DNA of 64,000 bases from Stachybotrys elegans (taxonomy: Eukaryota; Ascomycota; Sordariomycetes; Hypocreales; Stachybotryaceae). The translations under genes were made by a program, and so were the position numbers. The stretch spans positions 979,616 to 1,043,615 of the forward strand of contig JAGPNK010000014.1 of NCBI GenBank assembly GCA_020746835.1, in the 5' to 3' direction. A model generated the notes under the pieces. The model saw only the letters and a program-made list of their open reading frames with translations. It ran no database searches and was not told the origin of the DNA. Each line of letters opens with the position of its first letter. The first letter of the stretch is position 1. This document shows, in pieces, positions 1 through 11,077 of the stretch.

Positions 1-225
1 GTTGGTTTCAAAACCAACACATTTAAAAATAGACAGCACTCTTAGGGGTGCTAAATTAAACAAAATTACGACTCGAATTGTTATAAGACTTCTTGTCCAC
101 CTAGATGCAAGATCATTCAATTGTGATAAAATTCTTTCAACGATAAGAGAAACGATATTACTTGTGCTTTTAAGACTTATACCAGAAACAAAGGTTGGCG
201 CTTGACTAACGCCAGTATTACAGCG

Positions 226-1968
226 ATGATGGTTCTAGCCAAGGCAATTTTATTACTCATCCCGGGCTTTGCATCATTGGCCCAGGCTGGAATGCATCCT
301 GTCCAACTAGCTTGTTCCGCAATTCAAGAGTCACTAGGGTCTCACATTGTCAACACAGCACCTTTGAATCAAACTCTTGTGCGCATTAATTGGTTTGCCT
401 CTCCTATAGAATTGGAGTGCCCCCTTCTCACAAGATCATATAGGTCGGCAACTTGTATCGCTGAGCCCCGATGCATAGTTCAACCAACAGCTCCAGAGCA
501 CATTTCGGAGACTCTCCAGATTATTGGGCGGCATAAAGTCAAGTTTGCCGTCCGAAGTGGCGGCCACTCGCCAAACCCCGGCGCGGCCAGCATCCATGAT
601 GGAATTCTCATTGATATGTCAAAATTCAATGAGGTCAGCGTTTCGGAAGACGCCTTGGTTGTAACTGTCGGTACTGGATCACGCTGGGGGAAGGTTGCCG
701 AAGTTCTAGAGCCTCACAACGTCAGCATTGTGGGTGCACGGGCACCAGTTGTTGGTGTTGGTGGATCCCTTCTCGGTGGTAAGTTCCCATAACCATCCGG
801 CAACCGAGTGTCATCGCGAGCAAGGAATTTAGGAGGCTATTCATACTTTTCTGGCCAATACGGATTGGCGGTTGACAATATTAAAAACTGCGAGGTAATA
901 CAGTGCATCTGCAATGTTGACGAAACGGATGAAATCGGGTTTACTGATCCAGGTTACACCAGGTCGTTCTTTCAAACGGAACCGTCATTAACGCTAACTC
1001 CGATGACAACTACGACCTTTTTTGAGCTTTAAAAGGCGGCGGCCCAAACTTCGGTATCATAACCAAATGCGATCTTTTCACAGTGCCCATTAATGGTGTG
1101 TGGTATCATGGACTACTGTACCTCCCCGACAAAGCCCATCAGATCCTGAATGCCTTTGCTACGTGGCAGAAGGAAGGTGCTTTAGACGTCAAGTCAAATA
1201 TAGCTTTATCCATTGGGCTGGACCAGATCATTGTTGTTTTCACTTACGCAGCTCCAATAACCGATACATCAGTCTTTGGCTGCTTCGAGGGCATTGAATC
1301 ACTTCTGGAGGCAATTCCACGAACAAATGGAACCCTGCACAGCCTGAACCAGTTATTGGCTGGCGTGTTTCAGGTTGATGGCCTGCGGTAAGTCATCTGG
1401 ATCAAGTTTTCTTCCTCTGGCATAATCTAAAGCACACAGCCACGACTACCGAGCTGTAAGCTCCAAAATCGACAACCAACTCTACATTGATATGTATGAC
1501 TTTTGGCTAGAGCGTGCCACACTAGCCAGGCATGTCGCGAATGTCAACCAGACCTTTGCAATACAACATGTCTCTCGGAATGTTGCCCGGGCTGGACTTG
1601 ACAAAGGTGGAAATCCGCTAGGACTTCCAGAGGAGGATCATCAATGTCAGTCAGATACCATGCAATAAAACCAGAATACTAACAAACATATAGGGTGGAC
1701 ATGTCTGGTTGACTGGGAGCATGAAAGCGATGATGATCTTGCCCGCTCAGCGTCGATCAAGACCACAGATAAATGGCAAGAGATGGCGGCTCAAAGGAAT
1801 CTTGCTATGCCGCTCCTTTACATGAACGATGCTTCCAGGGATCAAAATCCTATTGCTTCATATGGTAGCGAAAATATGAGCAAGCTCAAAGCCATAGCTC
1901 TCAAGTATGATCCTCAGGCAATGTTTCAGAGGTTCCAAAATGGGGGGTTCCTACTTTCAAGGACTTGA
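226..1968 (+). pseudogene. Berberine-bridge-type FAD-linked oxidase, inactivated by one internal stop
   Basis: Five exons can be joined (226-778, 833-894, 963-1387, 1440-1645, 1694-1968; about 506 codons) with good GT..AG introns of 48-68 bp. The product is a secreted flavoprotein oxidase of the FAD_binding_4/BBE class. It has a signal peptide (M-M-V-L-A-K-A-I then a hydrophobic run), then RSGGHS, whose His normally carries the flavin. GGSLLGG|GYSYFSGQYGL is formed across intron 1, and KGGGPNFGI follows. The C-terminus ends in a region typical of the BBE domain. The reading is intact except at 1023-1025, where TGA stands at the conserved Trp of the DLFWALKGGG motif. ATG 226 is chosen because it starts the signal peptide; the frame is open upstream without another ATG. 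Such oxidases tailor secondary metabolites, and the P450 and terpene synthase next door fit that. Family call is firm. Inactivation is firm unless the base is a sequencing error. Confidence 0.88.
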
Positions 1969-2439
1969 AAAGTAGTATACCTAGAATAGTCATGAAGTCG
2001 TGGCAGCCGTGTTCTAGATAGGACCTACTAGCTGTAGATGACTCCAACCTCCTGTTTATGGTGACACTCCAAAACTGCCCAACGGGGTGAAACTGCAGCC
2101 CCCTTTCCTCTTACAAGAAGTACCCGAACTTCTTACACATGTAACTACGGTTTCTTGTTAGGACAAGACTGCACATTCCAACAAATATTTGACTATATTG
2201 TCGACAGCTCAGAACCAATAGGGTCATAAACTTGAACATCTTCACGCCCTAGCCTTGGGGACAAGTTGCCAGGTGGGTATTGGACACCCATAGCGTGTCC
2301 CACGTGGAACACATATTGGATGGGACCTGTTGCATCGCGATGTCCAGGGTTCCTCGTGCAATCTCGCACGGCATCAGTAAGCCGCCCCGAGCTGGATGAT
2401 CAGACGAATACCTTTGCTGGTTAGTCACTCTAAGCCGTC
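1969..2439. other. Intergenic, no gene seen
   Basis: This lies between the oxidase pseudogene and the decayed end of the P450. A 67-codon minus-strand frame at 2249-2452 has no recognisable family and probably includes eroded P450 C-terminus. Confidence 0.4.
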
Positions 2440-4260
2440 TCGAATAATTCAAATCGTGGTCCGTTGCACCTGAAAAGTACTGCCAAGATGATGCTCATTT
2501 CCGCCATGGCGAGACTAGTCATTCACTACGCTATCACAACGAACACTTGTAAAGTGTTACTTACTTCATTCCCAGGCATTTCTAGATCCTCTGGAACAGC
2601 ACAAAATTGCGGTGCATTGCTACCAGCCAGCGTTCGGGGATGAATTCAGAAGGCGAGGTGTACACCGCCTCGCCTGAGTGCATCAGGTAGGCAGACATGC
2701 CCTCAGGACCCAGCCATTAGTCAATAACAAGCCACTGCCCTGCCATTTTTAAGAAACCTACACCTGCGGGAATGATATACTCCTTATAGGCAAAAGCGTC
2801 TGGCGAGATACGAGGAAGCCGGTGCATTACATCGTTAGTTGACCTAAATGATGCATTTATCAGTTCTGTAATTATGTATAATTCATTTCAGACATCTCAC
2901 TCAGAAACTTCCTGTTTGTGACTTGTGGAAGAGTTATCTTTCCAGGTCTGCCTAGGACAGAATGTGCTTAGGCCATCCATCCATTAAGTTCCCAATGTGT
3001 GCTTCGAGCTCAGACTGAAGCCGTGGCCGTGAAAGAACATAATAAGAATCAAAGTCTACAGTACGTGCAGTGCTAGCAGTACCTTCGCCCAGCAATACTT
3101 AGCTTCCTTGGCCAGGAGCTCCTCAGATCTTCCTGGTTCCGGTATCACTATTGGCAACATGGTGGAACAGGGAGCTGATATTGTCATGACTAGCATCTCC
3201 CACTTGCAAGGTTTGTCGTATCTTTTCCTTGGCCTTCTGTGAGAGCATTAGTAGCCGTGGATGGGCGTCAAGCGTGGACTAACTGTTTTGAAGATGTTGA
3301 ACATTTGACCAGTGGGATAGGCCCACAGCACTACTTTCTCTGGAATGAGATTGATTAGCCTGAAGATGGTCAGGTACTGTCGTGGATTACGGAAGGACTA
3401 TTCCATACTGAACAATCCAAGGAAATCCTGTAAGTAGAGGTGTGGATCGTACAATGGCGTGAATCAGATTATACCTGTATCGTTAGTGATTTGACAATAG
3501 AATGCATTTGCACGTACCAATCTGGCGCAAAGTTTGGATCATCCAAGAATAGGTTCTTCGCATCGTCCAGACAAATTCGTCCTATAATGTCACCGGAGAA
3601 GGCAGAGAAAGCATGGTCCAGACGAATAACACTTCCTGTGCCTTGAAGAGCTTGAATCCGAGATTCCAGATGGAAGGCTACTTCGCCGAGCATGTTTTGT
3701 AGCCGAGTGATGCCTTTGCGGGAGAAAAAAGGCTCCAACGGCTTTCTGCGTCTTATGTGGATGTTGTGGTCCCGGATTAAAAGATGCGACCCTAAAAGGT
3801 GAGCTGTATTCAAACGTAGACGACTTTCACGGAGCTTACCATCAAAGCCGATTCCGTTGCAGAAGACATCATATTGCTCGGTACGTCTCTTGCTTCCGTT
3901 ACGTAAATCTCATTATAAAATTCGGGATCGTGGATAGAAATCTCGTCTGGATTCACTCGGATGATTGGGCCTAGTCATTGTCAACTCTCTTAGCCATAGT
4001 AAAGGGCATACCATATTTCTTATGCATTTCTTCAATCTTAAAATATATTGGCCATTCAGCCAAAAGTCATAGTAAAACTCATACCATCCTTTGGCGGCGG
4101 CAAACCTTGGACCCGGGAAGTTGGCTAAAGGGGACAGATACAGTCGATAAAAAATGATCGACCCTGTATAGACTAGAAGAATAGCATAGCTTATTTGAAA
4201 CAGACTGGTCAAGGGCGGCCATATTGTGTGAGTAATCTCCATCGTGTGACTGGTCAGCAT
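2440..4260 (-). pseudogene. Cytochrome P450 (trichodiene-oxygenase-like class), heavily decayed
   Basis: Read on the minus strand, the N-terminus has a membrane anchor (from about M-E-I-T-H-T at 4242) and the proline hinge FPGPRFAAA, then GWYEFYYDF. A 1-nt deletion near 4045 shifts the frame of KIEEMHKKYG. A 41-bp intron (3971-4011) precedes [20 protein letters not shown] second 1-nt shift lies near 3880, before [15 protein letters not shown] 36-bp intron (3804-3839) leads into HIRRRKPLEPFFSRKG. Further on, scattered frames keep the I-helix (GEGTASTART), a meander piece (SPSEFIPERW) and the heme-loop remnant KCLGM followed by MAEMSIILAVLFR. Stops and frameshifts make it non-functional. It would have been an ER monooxygenase acting on a terpene or related scaffold. 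It is divergently placed with the terpene synthase pseudogene, as in fungal terpene clusters. Family firm, exact ends approximate. Confidence 0.85.
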
Positions 4261-4479
4261 TTTGCTGTGTGATATGGAAGAGCGTGAGAATGACACCGAT
4301 TTTCTCCATGCATACCTAGAGTTGCGTTTATAAGGTCGGGTACCGAGAAGGATTTCGGTAGTCCCGTTTAGACAATCAGATGCACTGGGGGCTGATTTCT
4401 CGAGGAGCATAAAGGGGGATACTGAATCACACTACCGCAATGCTTCATATTGATTTTATTTTCATCGAACATACCAACA
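4261..4479. promoter_or_regulatory. Former bidirectional promoter between P450 and terpene synthase
   Basis: About 220 bp separate the likely P450 start (4242, minus) from the terpene synthase ATG (4480, plus). Head-to-head arrangement with a short shared spacer suggests co-regulation before decay. No binding motif could be assigned. Confidence 0.35.
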
Positions 4480-5546
4480 ATGGAGTTTCAATACTCTGAT
4501 GTCGTTATGCCTGATGCTTATGAAACAGATGGCTTAAGCTGCGGCATACGTTTGCGTGTCAACAAATGGTATCTAATGGAAGAGAAGGGTATTCTTCGAG
4601 CCCAAAAGACTGGTCTTGTCTTGTTCACCTAGTCAAAGATTACAAGGGTGCTCTGGGTGACAAGTTCAGCTTCATTGCCGTTACGGTCCCAGAGTGTCTA
4701 CCGGACAGGATAGAAGTCATATCTTGCGCGAACGAGTTCGCATTTCTCTATGACGGTATGTACTCGTTTAAGCCGATCTCTTATATTCAGTTCTAACGCA
4801 ATCAAGATGCCATGGAGACCCTAGATCAAACTCTTCTAGAGTCCGATCGAGGTTTTCTCGAACCCTTTGGTGAGAATGTTTTAATCCGACTATAGACGCA
4901 GACGAACGACCAGAAAAGAAAATTCAGGCAAGGATACTTGAAGAGAGGATGGCCCTGGACTCCAAACGCGCAATTACATCAATGGAAGTCTGGGCAAATT
5001 TTATCCAACTAGCGTCTCGAGCAAGGGCAGGACCGTACGACACGCTTGAGAAGTATATCCCCGCTCGGATCATAGACGCTGGCGAGCTGTACGTTGTGTC
5101 CCCGTTGACCTACCATGCATCTTACTAATATCGATAGCCTTTGGTTCGGCTTTCTCACATTCGGCATGGCGATTACTGTTCCCGACATGGAATATAATAC
5201 TTGCATGGAACTTGCGCGGCCACGATATGTTGCGTTTGGTCTTGTGAACGATCTATACTCTTGGGAAAAAGAACGTGACGCTGCTTGACAGGCCAACCAA
5301 AGCCATGTTTGCAATGCAGTCTGGGTCATAATGGAAGAAATGCGAGTTAGTGAGACGAGAGCTATAATTATCTGTGGTCAATTGGCCAAGAAGTATTGCC
5401 TTGAATACTCCGGAATCGTAGAAAGGGCCAAAATTGATTCGAGCCTCTCAAGAGAAGTGCGGACATATCTCGAGGCTGTTCTCTTTAACTACGAGGGGAA
5501 CCTCGTATGGAGTATGTACCGCCCTAGATATCGCGCAAAACTGTGA
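4480..5546 (+). pseudogene. Class I terpene synthase (cyclase half of the fusicoccadiene/ophiobolin-type family), broken
   Basis: ATG 4480 begins MEFQYSDVVMPDAYETDGL, typical of the cyclase domain of fungal di/sesterterpene synthases. Both metal-binding motifs survive. DDAME (DDxxE type) is assembled across an intron (4756-4806) that splits the second Asp codon, and NDLYSWEKE (NSE motif) lies near 5250. An intron at 5089-5137 with branch TTACTAAT gives GELLWFGFLTFGMA. Lesions are a 1-nt deletion near 4605 (before DWSCLVHLVKDYKG), a suspicious 26-nt GT..AG interval at 4870-4895 that must be removed to keep frame, and TGA at 5286-5288 just after the NSE motif. The domain closes at NLVWSMYRPRY. 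I see no convincing prenyltransferase domain after it, so it is either a single-domain cyclase or a chimera that lost its second half. It would have cyclised a prenyl diphosphate. Confidence 0.85.
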
Positions 5547-6195
5547 TTACCTTTTCTGTATGTATTGAGGATGATATTTACACTGTCATTGAGATGCTTC
5601 ATGATGCATTAGGAAGGGTGCAACTGCCGTCTGTTCTCCCCTCAAACAAGATGTGGGACACCAATGCATTAACATGGTGACGCAAACGTAGCCTTCGAGT
5701 ATCCGTCGTCCAGCCCAATCCTCGATAACCTTTGTGGTTTGGGCGTGCCGCATAGCTGACCATGGGAACGGTAATAGTCAACTTCGGATGTCACTGTTGG
5801 TTGCTTGTGTTGCCTTGCGGAGTGACTTTGATTGCGATGTTACAGTTGCAACCATGCACCCACTAGCAATGCGCAGGCGGACTAGGAATGGATTCCCATG
5901 GAATGTGTGTGACAATATGCGTTAGCATAAAGGTTGTTGGTTGCCTACTGCCACATATATGCATGCACTTTCTGCACATTCGGATTTAGGGGTAATTAGG
6001 ACTCCGCCCGTGCGGAATTGAGTCCGGACTTGTTGGTTCACACGATTCGTGTTTCCTCCCTGCCTGCCGTCCTCTCATCCCTTTGCTCTTTTGTCGTTGC
6101 TCTTACCACCCAAGTACAACTCTCGAAAGATAGTGCCAGACCTTCACACTAATACAGTCGACGCCCTCGACCACGTTCAACTCTTTGTGCCCAAT
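5547..6195. other. Intergenic, no supported gene
   Basis: Frames here are short. A stretch near 5565-5640 (reading IYTVIEMLHDALG) is faintly like the aspartate-rich helix of prenyltransferases, but it lacks the DDxxD motif and is not called. The frame of the following dehydrogenase is open from 6049 with no ATG before 6196. Confidence 0.35.
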
Positions 6196-7158
6196 ATGTA
6201 TGCTCAATTTCGTCAGATGTTTCCTCCCCGGCCATGTTTCACGAGCGCAGATGTTGAAAGTCAAGAAGGAAAAGTATTCCTAGTCACAGGAGGTTATTCA
6301 GGGATAGGATTAGAGCTTGCAAAAATCCTGTACCACAAAACAGCCCGTGTGTATATTGCCGGCCACTCTTGGGAGAAGGCAACCAAGGCCGTAGAGGAAA
6401 TCCGGAGCACAGTACCGAATGGTGGCTCTGTGGAGTTTTTGCATCTTGATCTCGATGATCTCAGCAGCATCGGGTCAGCTGTAGAGGAATTCAAGAGCAA
6501 GGAGTCCAAGCTCCACGTTCTGTGGGACAATGCTGGCATTTCGCAACCACCTGTGGGCAGTCTCTCGAAGCAGGGCATCGAACTCCAATTGGCAACCAAC
6601 TGTCTTGGCCCATTCCTCCCAACAAAGCTTCTATTGCCCCTACTACAGGCTGCATCTGCAGATGCGGTTCCAAACTCAGTTCGTATTGTTTGGAGCTCCA
6701 GTCAGATAATGGAGCTTTCTGCACCGCACCATGGCATCAATATGGCGGAGCTCGGCAATCCCCCAGATACCGCTCGAGCTTATGTCAACTCAAAGACGGG
6801 CAATACTTTCCTTGCTTCCGAATTTGCCAAACGGCTTGATCCTTCGCATAAAATCCTCAATCTAAGCCAAAACCCGGGGCCGTGCAGAACCAGACTTTTC
6901 AGACACACACCAGCTCTGCCCTACTTGGCGTGGCCTCTCCTCCACCACCCCAAGTATGGTGCTCTGACCTGTCTTTTCTCCGGTCTTTCGAAGGAGATTA
7001 CGTGGGATGACAATGGAGGCTATATTATACCATGGGGCAGAATAGGGAACTTGAGGAAGGACTTGAAAGAAGCCACAGAGGAGCAAACTAGCGGGGGTAG
7101 TGGAAGGGCCTCTGAGTTTTGGGAATATTCTGATGATGCCACCAGTATGTATGTGTGA
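6196..7158 (+). CDS. Short-chain dehydrogenase/reductase (WW-oxidoreductase/retinol-dehydrogenase-like)
   Basis: An intact single-exon gene of 320 aa that would catalyse NAD(P)-dependent oxidation or reduction of an alcohol or ketone. The Rossmann fold shows VTGGYSGIG (TGxxxGIG, about residues 30-40), HLDLDDL (adenine-pocket Asp region), DNAG (in place of NNAG), the catalytic Ser region IVWSSS, YVNSK (YxxxK) and the NPG turn LSQNPGP with T three residues later. ATG 6196 is the first Met in frame and leaves a normal N-terminal length; the upstream open frame starts only at non-ATG codons. It is the only intact gene of a decayed terpene-type cluster, so it may once have acted on the cluster product. 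It may equally be an independent gene. The substrate cannot be told from sequence. Confidence 0.9.
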   Translation: MYAQFRQMFPPRPCFTSADVESQEGKVFLVTGGYSGIGLELAKILYHKTARVYIAGHSWEKATKAVEEIRSTVPNGGSVEFLHLDLDDLSSIGSAVEEFKSKESKLHVLWDNAGISQPPVGSLSKQGIELQLATNCLGPFLPTKLLLPLLQAASADAVPNSVRIVWSSSQIMELSAPHHGINMAELGNPPDTARAYVNSKTGNTFLASEFAKRLDPSHKILNLSQNPGPCRTRLFRHTPALPYLAWPLLHHPKYGALTCLFSGLSKEITWDDNGGYIIPWGRIGNLRKDLKEATEEQTSGGSGRASEFWEYSDDATSMYV

Positions 7159-8248
7159 ATTCAGCGGTCCATTGGGAGTGAATACGGTACGGATCCCTCA
7201 TTCATGGCCTGTATACAGCTCCTGTCATGTTCCAGACTTTGTTTCTGCGATACAGGGATAGCGAAGCCAGGAACTTATTGCTAGAGAAGCTACTGACTTG
7301 ACCTCCCTCATATTCTGCAAGGGAGCAGGCTCCACCAGTTTACCACGGGGGATTTCAATTCAACGTTTCACGTTAAAAGATTCTCATCATGCTAGTATCA
7401 GGACCAAACAAAGGGCCAGATACAGCTTCTTCTCAAGCCCGTGGAAGGCAAGAGGGAGGTTTTTCGAAGGATTGGCATTATATACATTCCTTCTCTGCAA
7501 GACATCAACGCCTTGGACTGGGTCAGTCAGGGACTAGGCAGTACTATCATGCTACTCGTTACAATAAAAATCGGGTAAGTAGCATACCCCTACACAATGC
7601 AAACGTAACTGGGTCTAATTAATACTATCAAGAAGCTTCTTAGATGCTGTAGCTATTTTCATTATAGTCAGCGGCCTTATTACCTTAACCTTTCCTCTGG
7701 ACCCAAACCGCTATCACGTACTCTATAAGACTGGATGTAGATATTATAATAAAGAAGAATGCTCCAACGAGCAAGCCTTGATAAAAAAAACCCCCAGAGG
7801 CGCGGTCAAAAGACATGAATAAAATTTTTATCCATACCCTGTTTGTTCCACTGGGAGATTAAACCCAAACGAGAGGGCAGAGTATAATAAATAACTTTTG
7901 CAAAGGGGGACAATTTGGCGCATTTACCGCCTCCATAGAGTTCCCAGGTTCTTATCCTGCAATCAGCGCGAGGTATGGGGTTTTGATTCGTAATGGAAAT
8001 TGTTTTGATAACCGGATCAGTTGTTTGTGGACTAATACACTCTTGATAAAAGCGTCTCAAAGGACCCTGATGGTAGCGAGGCATACTGGGACTTTGGTTG
8101 ATCCACTATCCGTAGGATTTTGATCTTATGCAAGAAGGGATACTAGTTCTGGTACAGCACCTGTTATGGTTACTCCTATGGCACTACCATGGCTCGGCTG
8201 GTCAGGAAATGTTATCCAATTGGCCACCAGGCATTAAAGGTAGATGTG
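7159..8248. other. Gene-free stretch
   Basis: About 1.1 kb with only short, unrecognisable frames. It is moderately AT-rich around 7620-7800. I see no RNA gene or transposon end in it. Confidence 0.4.
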
Positions 8249-8416
8249 GTATACATGGGCGCTGATTCATTAAGCATGGGGCAGATGCATGCTTACCCCT
8301 TTCTAGTATACGAGGCGCTGATTCATCAAGTATGGGCAGATGCATGCTTGCTCCTTTCTAGTATACGAGGCGCTGATTCATCAAGTATGGGGCAGACGCA
8401 TGCTTGCTCGTTTCTA
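8249..8416 (+). repeat. Three tandem copies of a 55-57 bp unit
   Basis: Units at 8249-8305, 8306-8360 and 8361-8416 each start GTATAC, contain GGCGCTGATTCAT and GCATGCTT, and end TTTCTA. Units 2 and 3 are nearly identical and unit 1 is more diverged. The array ends 46 bp before a TATA box and 174 bp before the start codon of a secreted protein gene, so it may be part of its promoter. Confidence 0.95.
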
Positions 8417-8462
8417 ACACTCCAAGCGATAGACATTCTGATAACTTAGCGTTCTCTAGGTC

Positions 8463-8470
8463 TATAAAAG
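8463..8470 (+). promoter_or_regulatory. TATA box of the secreted protein gene
   Basis: TATAAAAG lies 121 bp before ATG 8591, followed by a pyrimidine/CATCATCA-rich leader. This is a typical strong fungal core promoter. Confidence 0.7.
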
Positions 8471-8590
8471 GGAGTCGAATTCCCTGGGCATTTATCGAAT
8501 CGCCATCATCACCATACATCATATCATATTACTTCTTCCCTGACCACCTTTGAAACCTGTTTGGATTTCTCCTCCACCATCTTGCCCAAC

Positions 8591-9184
8591 ATGAAGTTTT
8601 CCGCTGCCTTCCTTAGCCTTGCTTCCATGGCCTCAGCTATTGACCTTTGGTCTTATTCCAATCGCGACTGCGGCGGCAACGCGGGCGTTTGTAGGAGTAT
8701 AAACCCCAACATATGCTGCTCTACCGGAGGCAGCTCCGGCTTAGGCAGCTCCGCTTCTGCGCATGGTATTCCCATTGGATGGCTGATCGAATTGAGGGCC
8801 TTTACTGGTGGAGATTGCACCAATCTGGCAGCGACGGCGGGAAGTGGCGGTGGCCAGACCTCGATTTGCATCCGTGGCGGGTTCTTCACCGGCATGAGCT
8901 ACAATTTCTACGGCCGGAAGCGGGGTGAGACTGTTGAGTCTGATTGCCAGAGACCCGATACCCTGGTTCTGACTGATGGCTCTGAATACGATATCAGCGG
9001 CCTGGATGATGAGACTTTTAGTGTCCTGTAAGTCTTCTCAAGTTTCGTCAAAAAGCGAGATGAATCGTTGATCTGCCTGCTCATCCGGATACTGATATTA
9101 TTTCTATCTAGTTACCCACTTGGCTTGAACGCAACAGGCCCCGAGGATGTTCCCCAGGAACTGAAGAGCTTGCAGATCAAGTAA
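8591..9184 (+). CDS. Small cysteine-containing secreted protein, effector-like
   Basis: Two exons (8591-9027, 9112-9184; intron 9028-9111 with GTAAGT and CTAG end) give 169 aa. The N-terminus MKFSAAFLSLASMASA is a clear signal peptide, probably cleaved before IDLWSYS. The mature part has seven Cys (DCGG, VCRS, ICCS, DCTN, ICIRG, DCQR), a Gly/Ser-rich loop and no known domain that I recognise. ATG 8591 is preferred over the upstream non-ATG extension because it starts the signal peptide and sits at a normal distance from the TATA box. Splicing is supported because the frame continues exactly across the intron to a stop. Size, secretion signal, Cys content and subtelomeric position suggest an effector or cell-surface protein; the function is not known. 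Confidence 0.85.
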
Positions 9185-9499
9185 GGAGGAATTGGTACAA
9201 TCATGGAAAGCTTCGGGAGTCGCATGGCATTGACGATGGCAAGACTTCTCTAGTTTGTCACGAGTATGCTTCCGTCAGAGGCTGGGAAATGAGGCTACCT
9301 GTAATCTGAGGCTGATGTCCACTTACTAAATGGAGTACTTTCTATGGACAGCTACACTCTTGCAGTGCTGCGGGAATGACAGCGATAGTATAGGCAATAA
9401 CGATAGACCATTCACAGCTCGGCATGTCTCCTGCGTTTGGCTAATTTGTGCTCGTGCCATCAAGCTCAATATGAAGCTCAGTTTCAAGTATGTTCTTGC

Positions 9500-10330
9500 T
9501 CGATATCATTTACTTACGAAGACGCAGCAGTAACATCCATAGTCAACTTGAGGAATTCTTGATGCATCACACTCGTCAGGCGCAACAACCAGAAAACCAG
9601 GAAATGCTCGGCTCGCGGATCTGACTTTGAACAGCGCAAGAAAGCATTCGCGTTAAACTAGCAGTGTTATACTCGCCAGTGGTTGGGGTGTTGCATCACG
9701 ACTATCAGCCCCTGTGGCGTTGTTTAAATCTTATTTGTGCCTTGACAGAAAATTATTAAAGAGCCGTTGTCTGGTAGAAGTTCTTCCACGATGGTGACCT
9801 GAGCATGGTCTTGCCTTTGCCGGGTCTGCCTTGATCTAGAGTAGCGTGTCGTCGTCGCCATTGCTGAAATTCGGGATCCAGCTGGATGCAGCCCGAAAAG
9901 GCCACCTTTCGACGCCGCTTGTCAAGGACGATCGGACAGGAGCGCATTGCCAAATATCAGTCTGCCTCACTGTACCATCTTGGATGGCTTGGAAGATGTC
10001 TTGTGTATGTTATCTTCAACCAACGTGGCTAAATCATCAAGGACTACGCATCCCGGAATTGTTGTACAGTGATATCCGCTGGACGACAGCCTCATCGGTT
10101 GACAGAGGACAGCGACCTTTGTTCCCAGAACACTCATCTGAGAAGGCATTGAAGAGACTGGCAATGTTTTTCCAGCCCATCGTCCATGACAAGGTCTAGT
10201 ACCAGTCCATTATTGTACGTTCGTGATTGGCTGCTGCTTCACTCAGGGGCTTGCCAGTACCTGCGACTGTCAGCATCATGCACACATTCCCGTGGGCCAC
10301 ACACCCATCAAGATGAAAACCCAGCCCAAG
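9500..10330 (-). pseudogene. NACHT-type NLR relic (HET-E-like ATPase module)
   Basis: Minus-strand frames contain the signature leading into a fungal NACHT P-loop. A PEFQQW block (about 9870) comes just before DDDTLL*IKADP in one frame and GRPGKGKTML in the next, with the Walker A at about 9804-9830. Downstream is an FCQGTN block. The Trp before IKADP is now TAG, and one base is missing inside the P-loop approach, so the gene is dead. Upstream (10000-10330) a degraded helical region reads NHERTIMDWY. No intact effector or repeat domain is visible. This was a STAND/NLR protein of the vegetative-incompatibility type. Family call rests on the P-loop context. Confidence 0.65.
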
Positions 10331-10699
10331 CATTCCTTAATGCGACGCCAACCATGTCTCTTGCTAAAGACACAATCCATCATGCAACTTTTGCTTTATG
10401 GCAGCTCTTCCAACCAGATTCGACGAGCTGGGTCATGTTGCTTCGCGACTGATATCCCTTGGTCGTTATGGCAGGTGTTGAAGAATCTTGAAGTTACATG
10501 TTAACACTGATTCGTACGGTTCGACGAGCTTGGATTACTGGTCTTGATGGCGTTGTAAGCTCGTAACCAGGGCGGCCTGGTAGAGTTGTGGGTGGCCATA
10601 TCAGTGACAGCGGAAGAGGCATCAATCGCAGCTAATATGTGCCTGTTGTGGTTGAATTTACGACAGTAGCACGAGAATCGGTGGTATCAGGTCCGGGAG

Positions 10700-11077
10700 T
10701 GTCACGAGCGTCCGCGGTGGAAGCATGAGCTTCTTTTGATAGTCCTTCCGCTGGGAGACCTTACCCCACAGCTTGTCTCGAATCTTTCCTGTGTATAGTA
10801 AGTGGCTCCGTGGCTGCGAGACGCCTGCCAGCCCGCATCCAGCGTCGCGACGATGAATACCTTGGATGACGAAATGTGCTTCCAAGGGTTCCTAGAGGCA
10901 GCTGTCCACGATGCATTGGAATAGTAATCTCCAGGTGACCCTGATCGCATCAGACACTGTCCTAACCTCCCTGGCACCTCCATGTTATTCTCCCACATAT
11001 TCAGAGCGTTCCTCCCTGAGTCGCCCCGCACGTATGAAGGTGGCCGAGGATGTGAAAATTCTCAGCGGCAGCTGGTC
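10700..11077 (-). pseudogene. Second NACHT fragment (sensor-1 region)
   Basis: On the minus strand at 11077-11020 one frame reads DQLPLRIFTSSATFIRAG. This resembles the LPLRIFITSRP strand of fungal NACHT ATPases, with the Arg replaced by Ser. The continuing frame (VTWRLLFQ..., then LEAHFVIQGIHRRD) is open only in patches. It lies 5' of the other NACHT relic in transcription sense, so by domain order it must come from a different gene. Call is tentative. Confidence 0.4.

Noticed and set aside
5565..5640. Prenyltransferase domain after the terpene cyclase
   Set aside because: Only a faint VIEMLHDAL-like stretch; no aspartate-rich DDxxD motif.
6049..6195. N-terminal extension of the dehydrogenase
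   Set aside because: It begins at GTG and has no upstream ATG; the first Met at 6196 gives a normal-sized SDR.
9846..10504. Plus-strand frames of 88-117 codons
   Set aside because: They are shadows opposite the minus-strand NACHT relic and show no family features.
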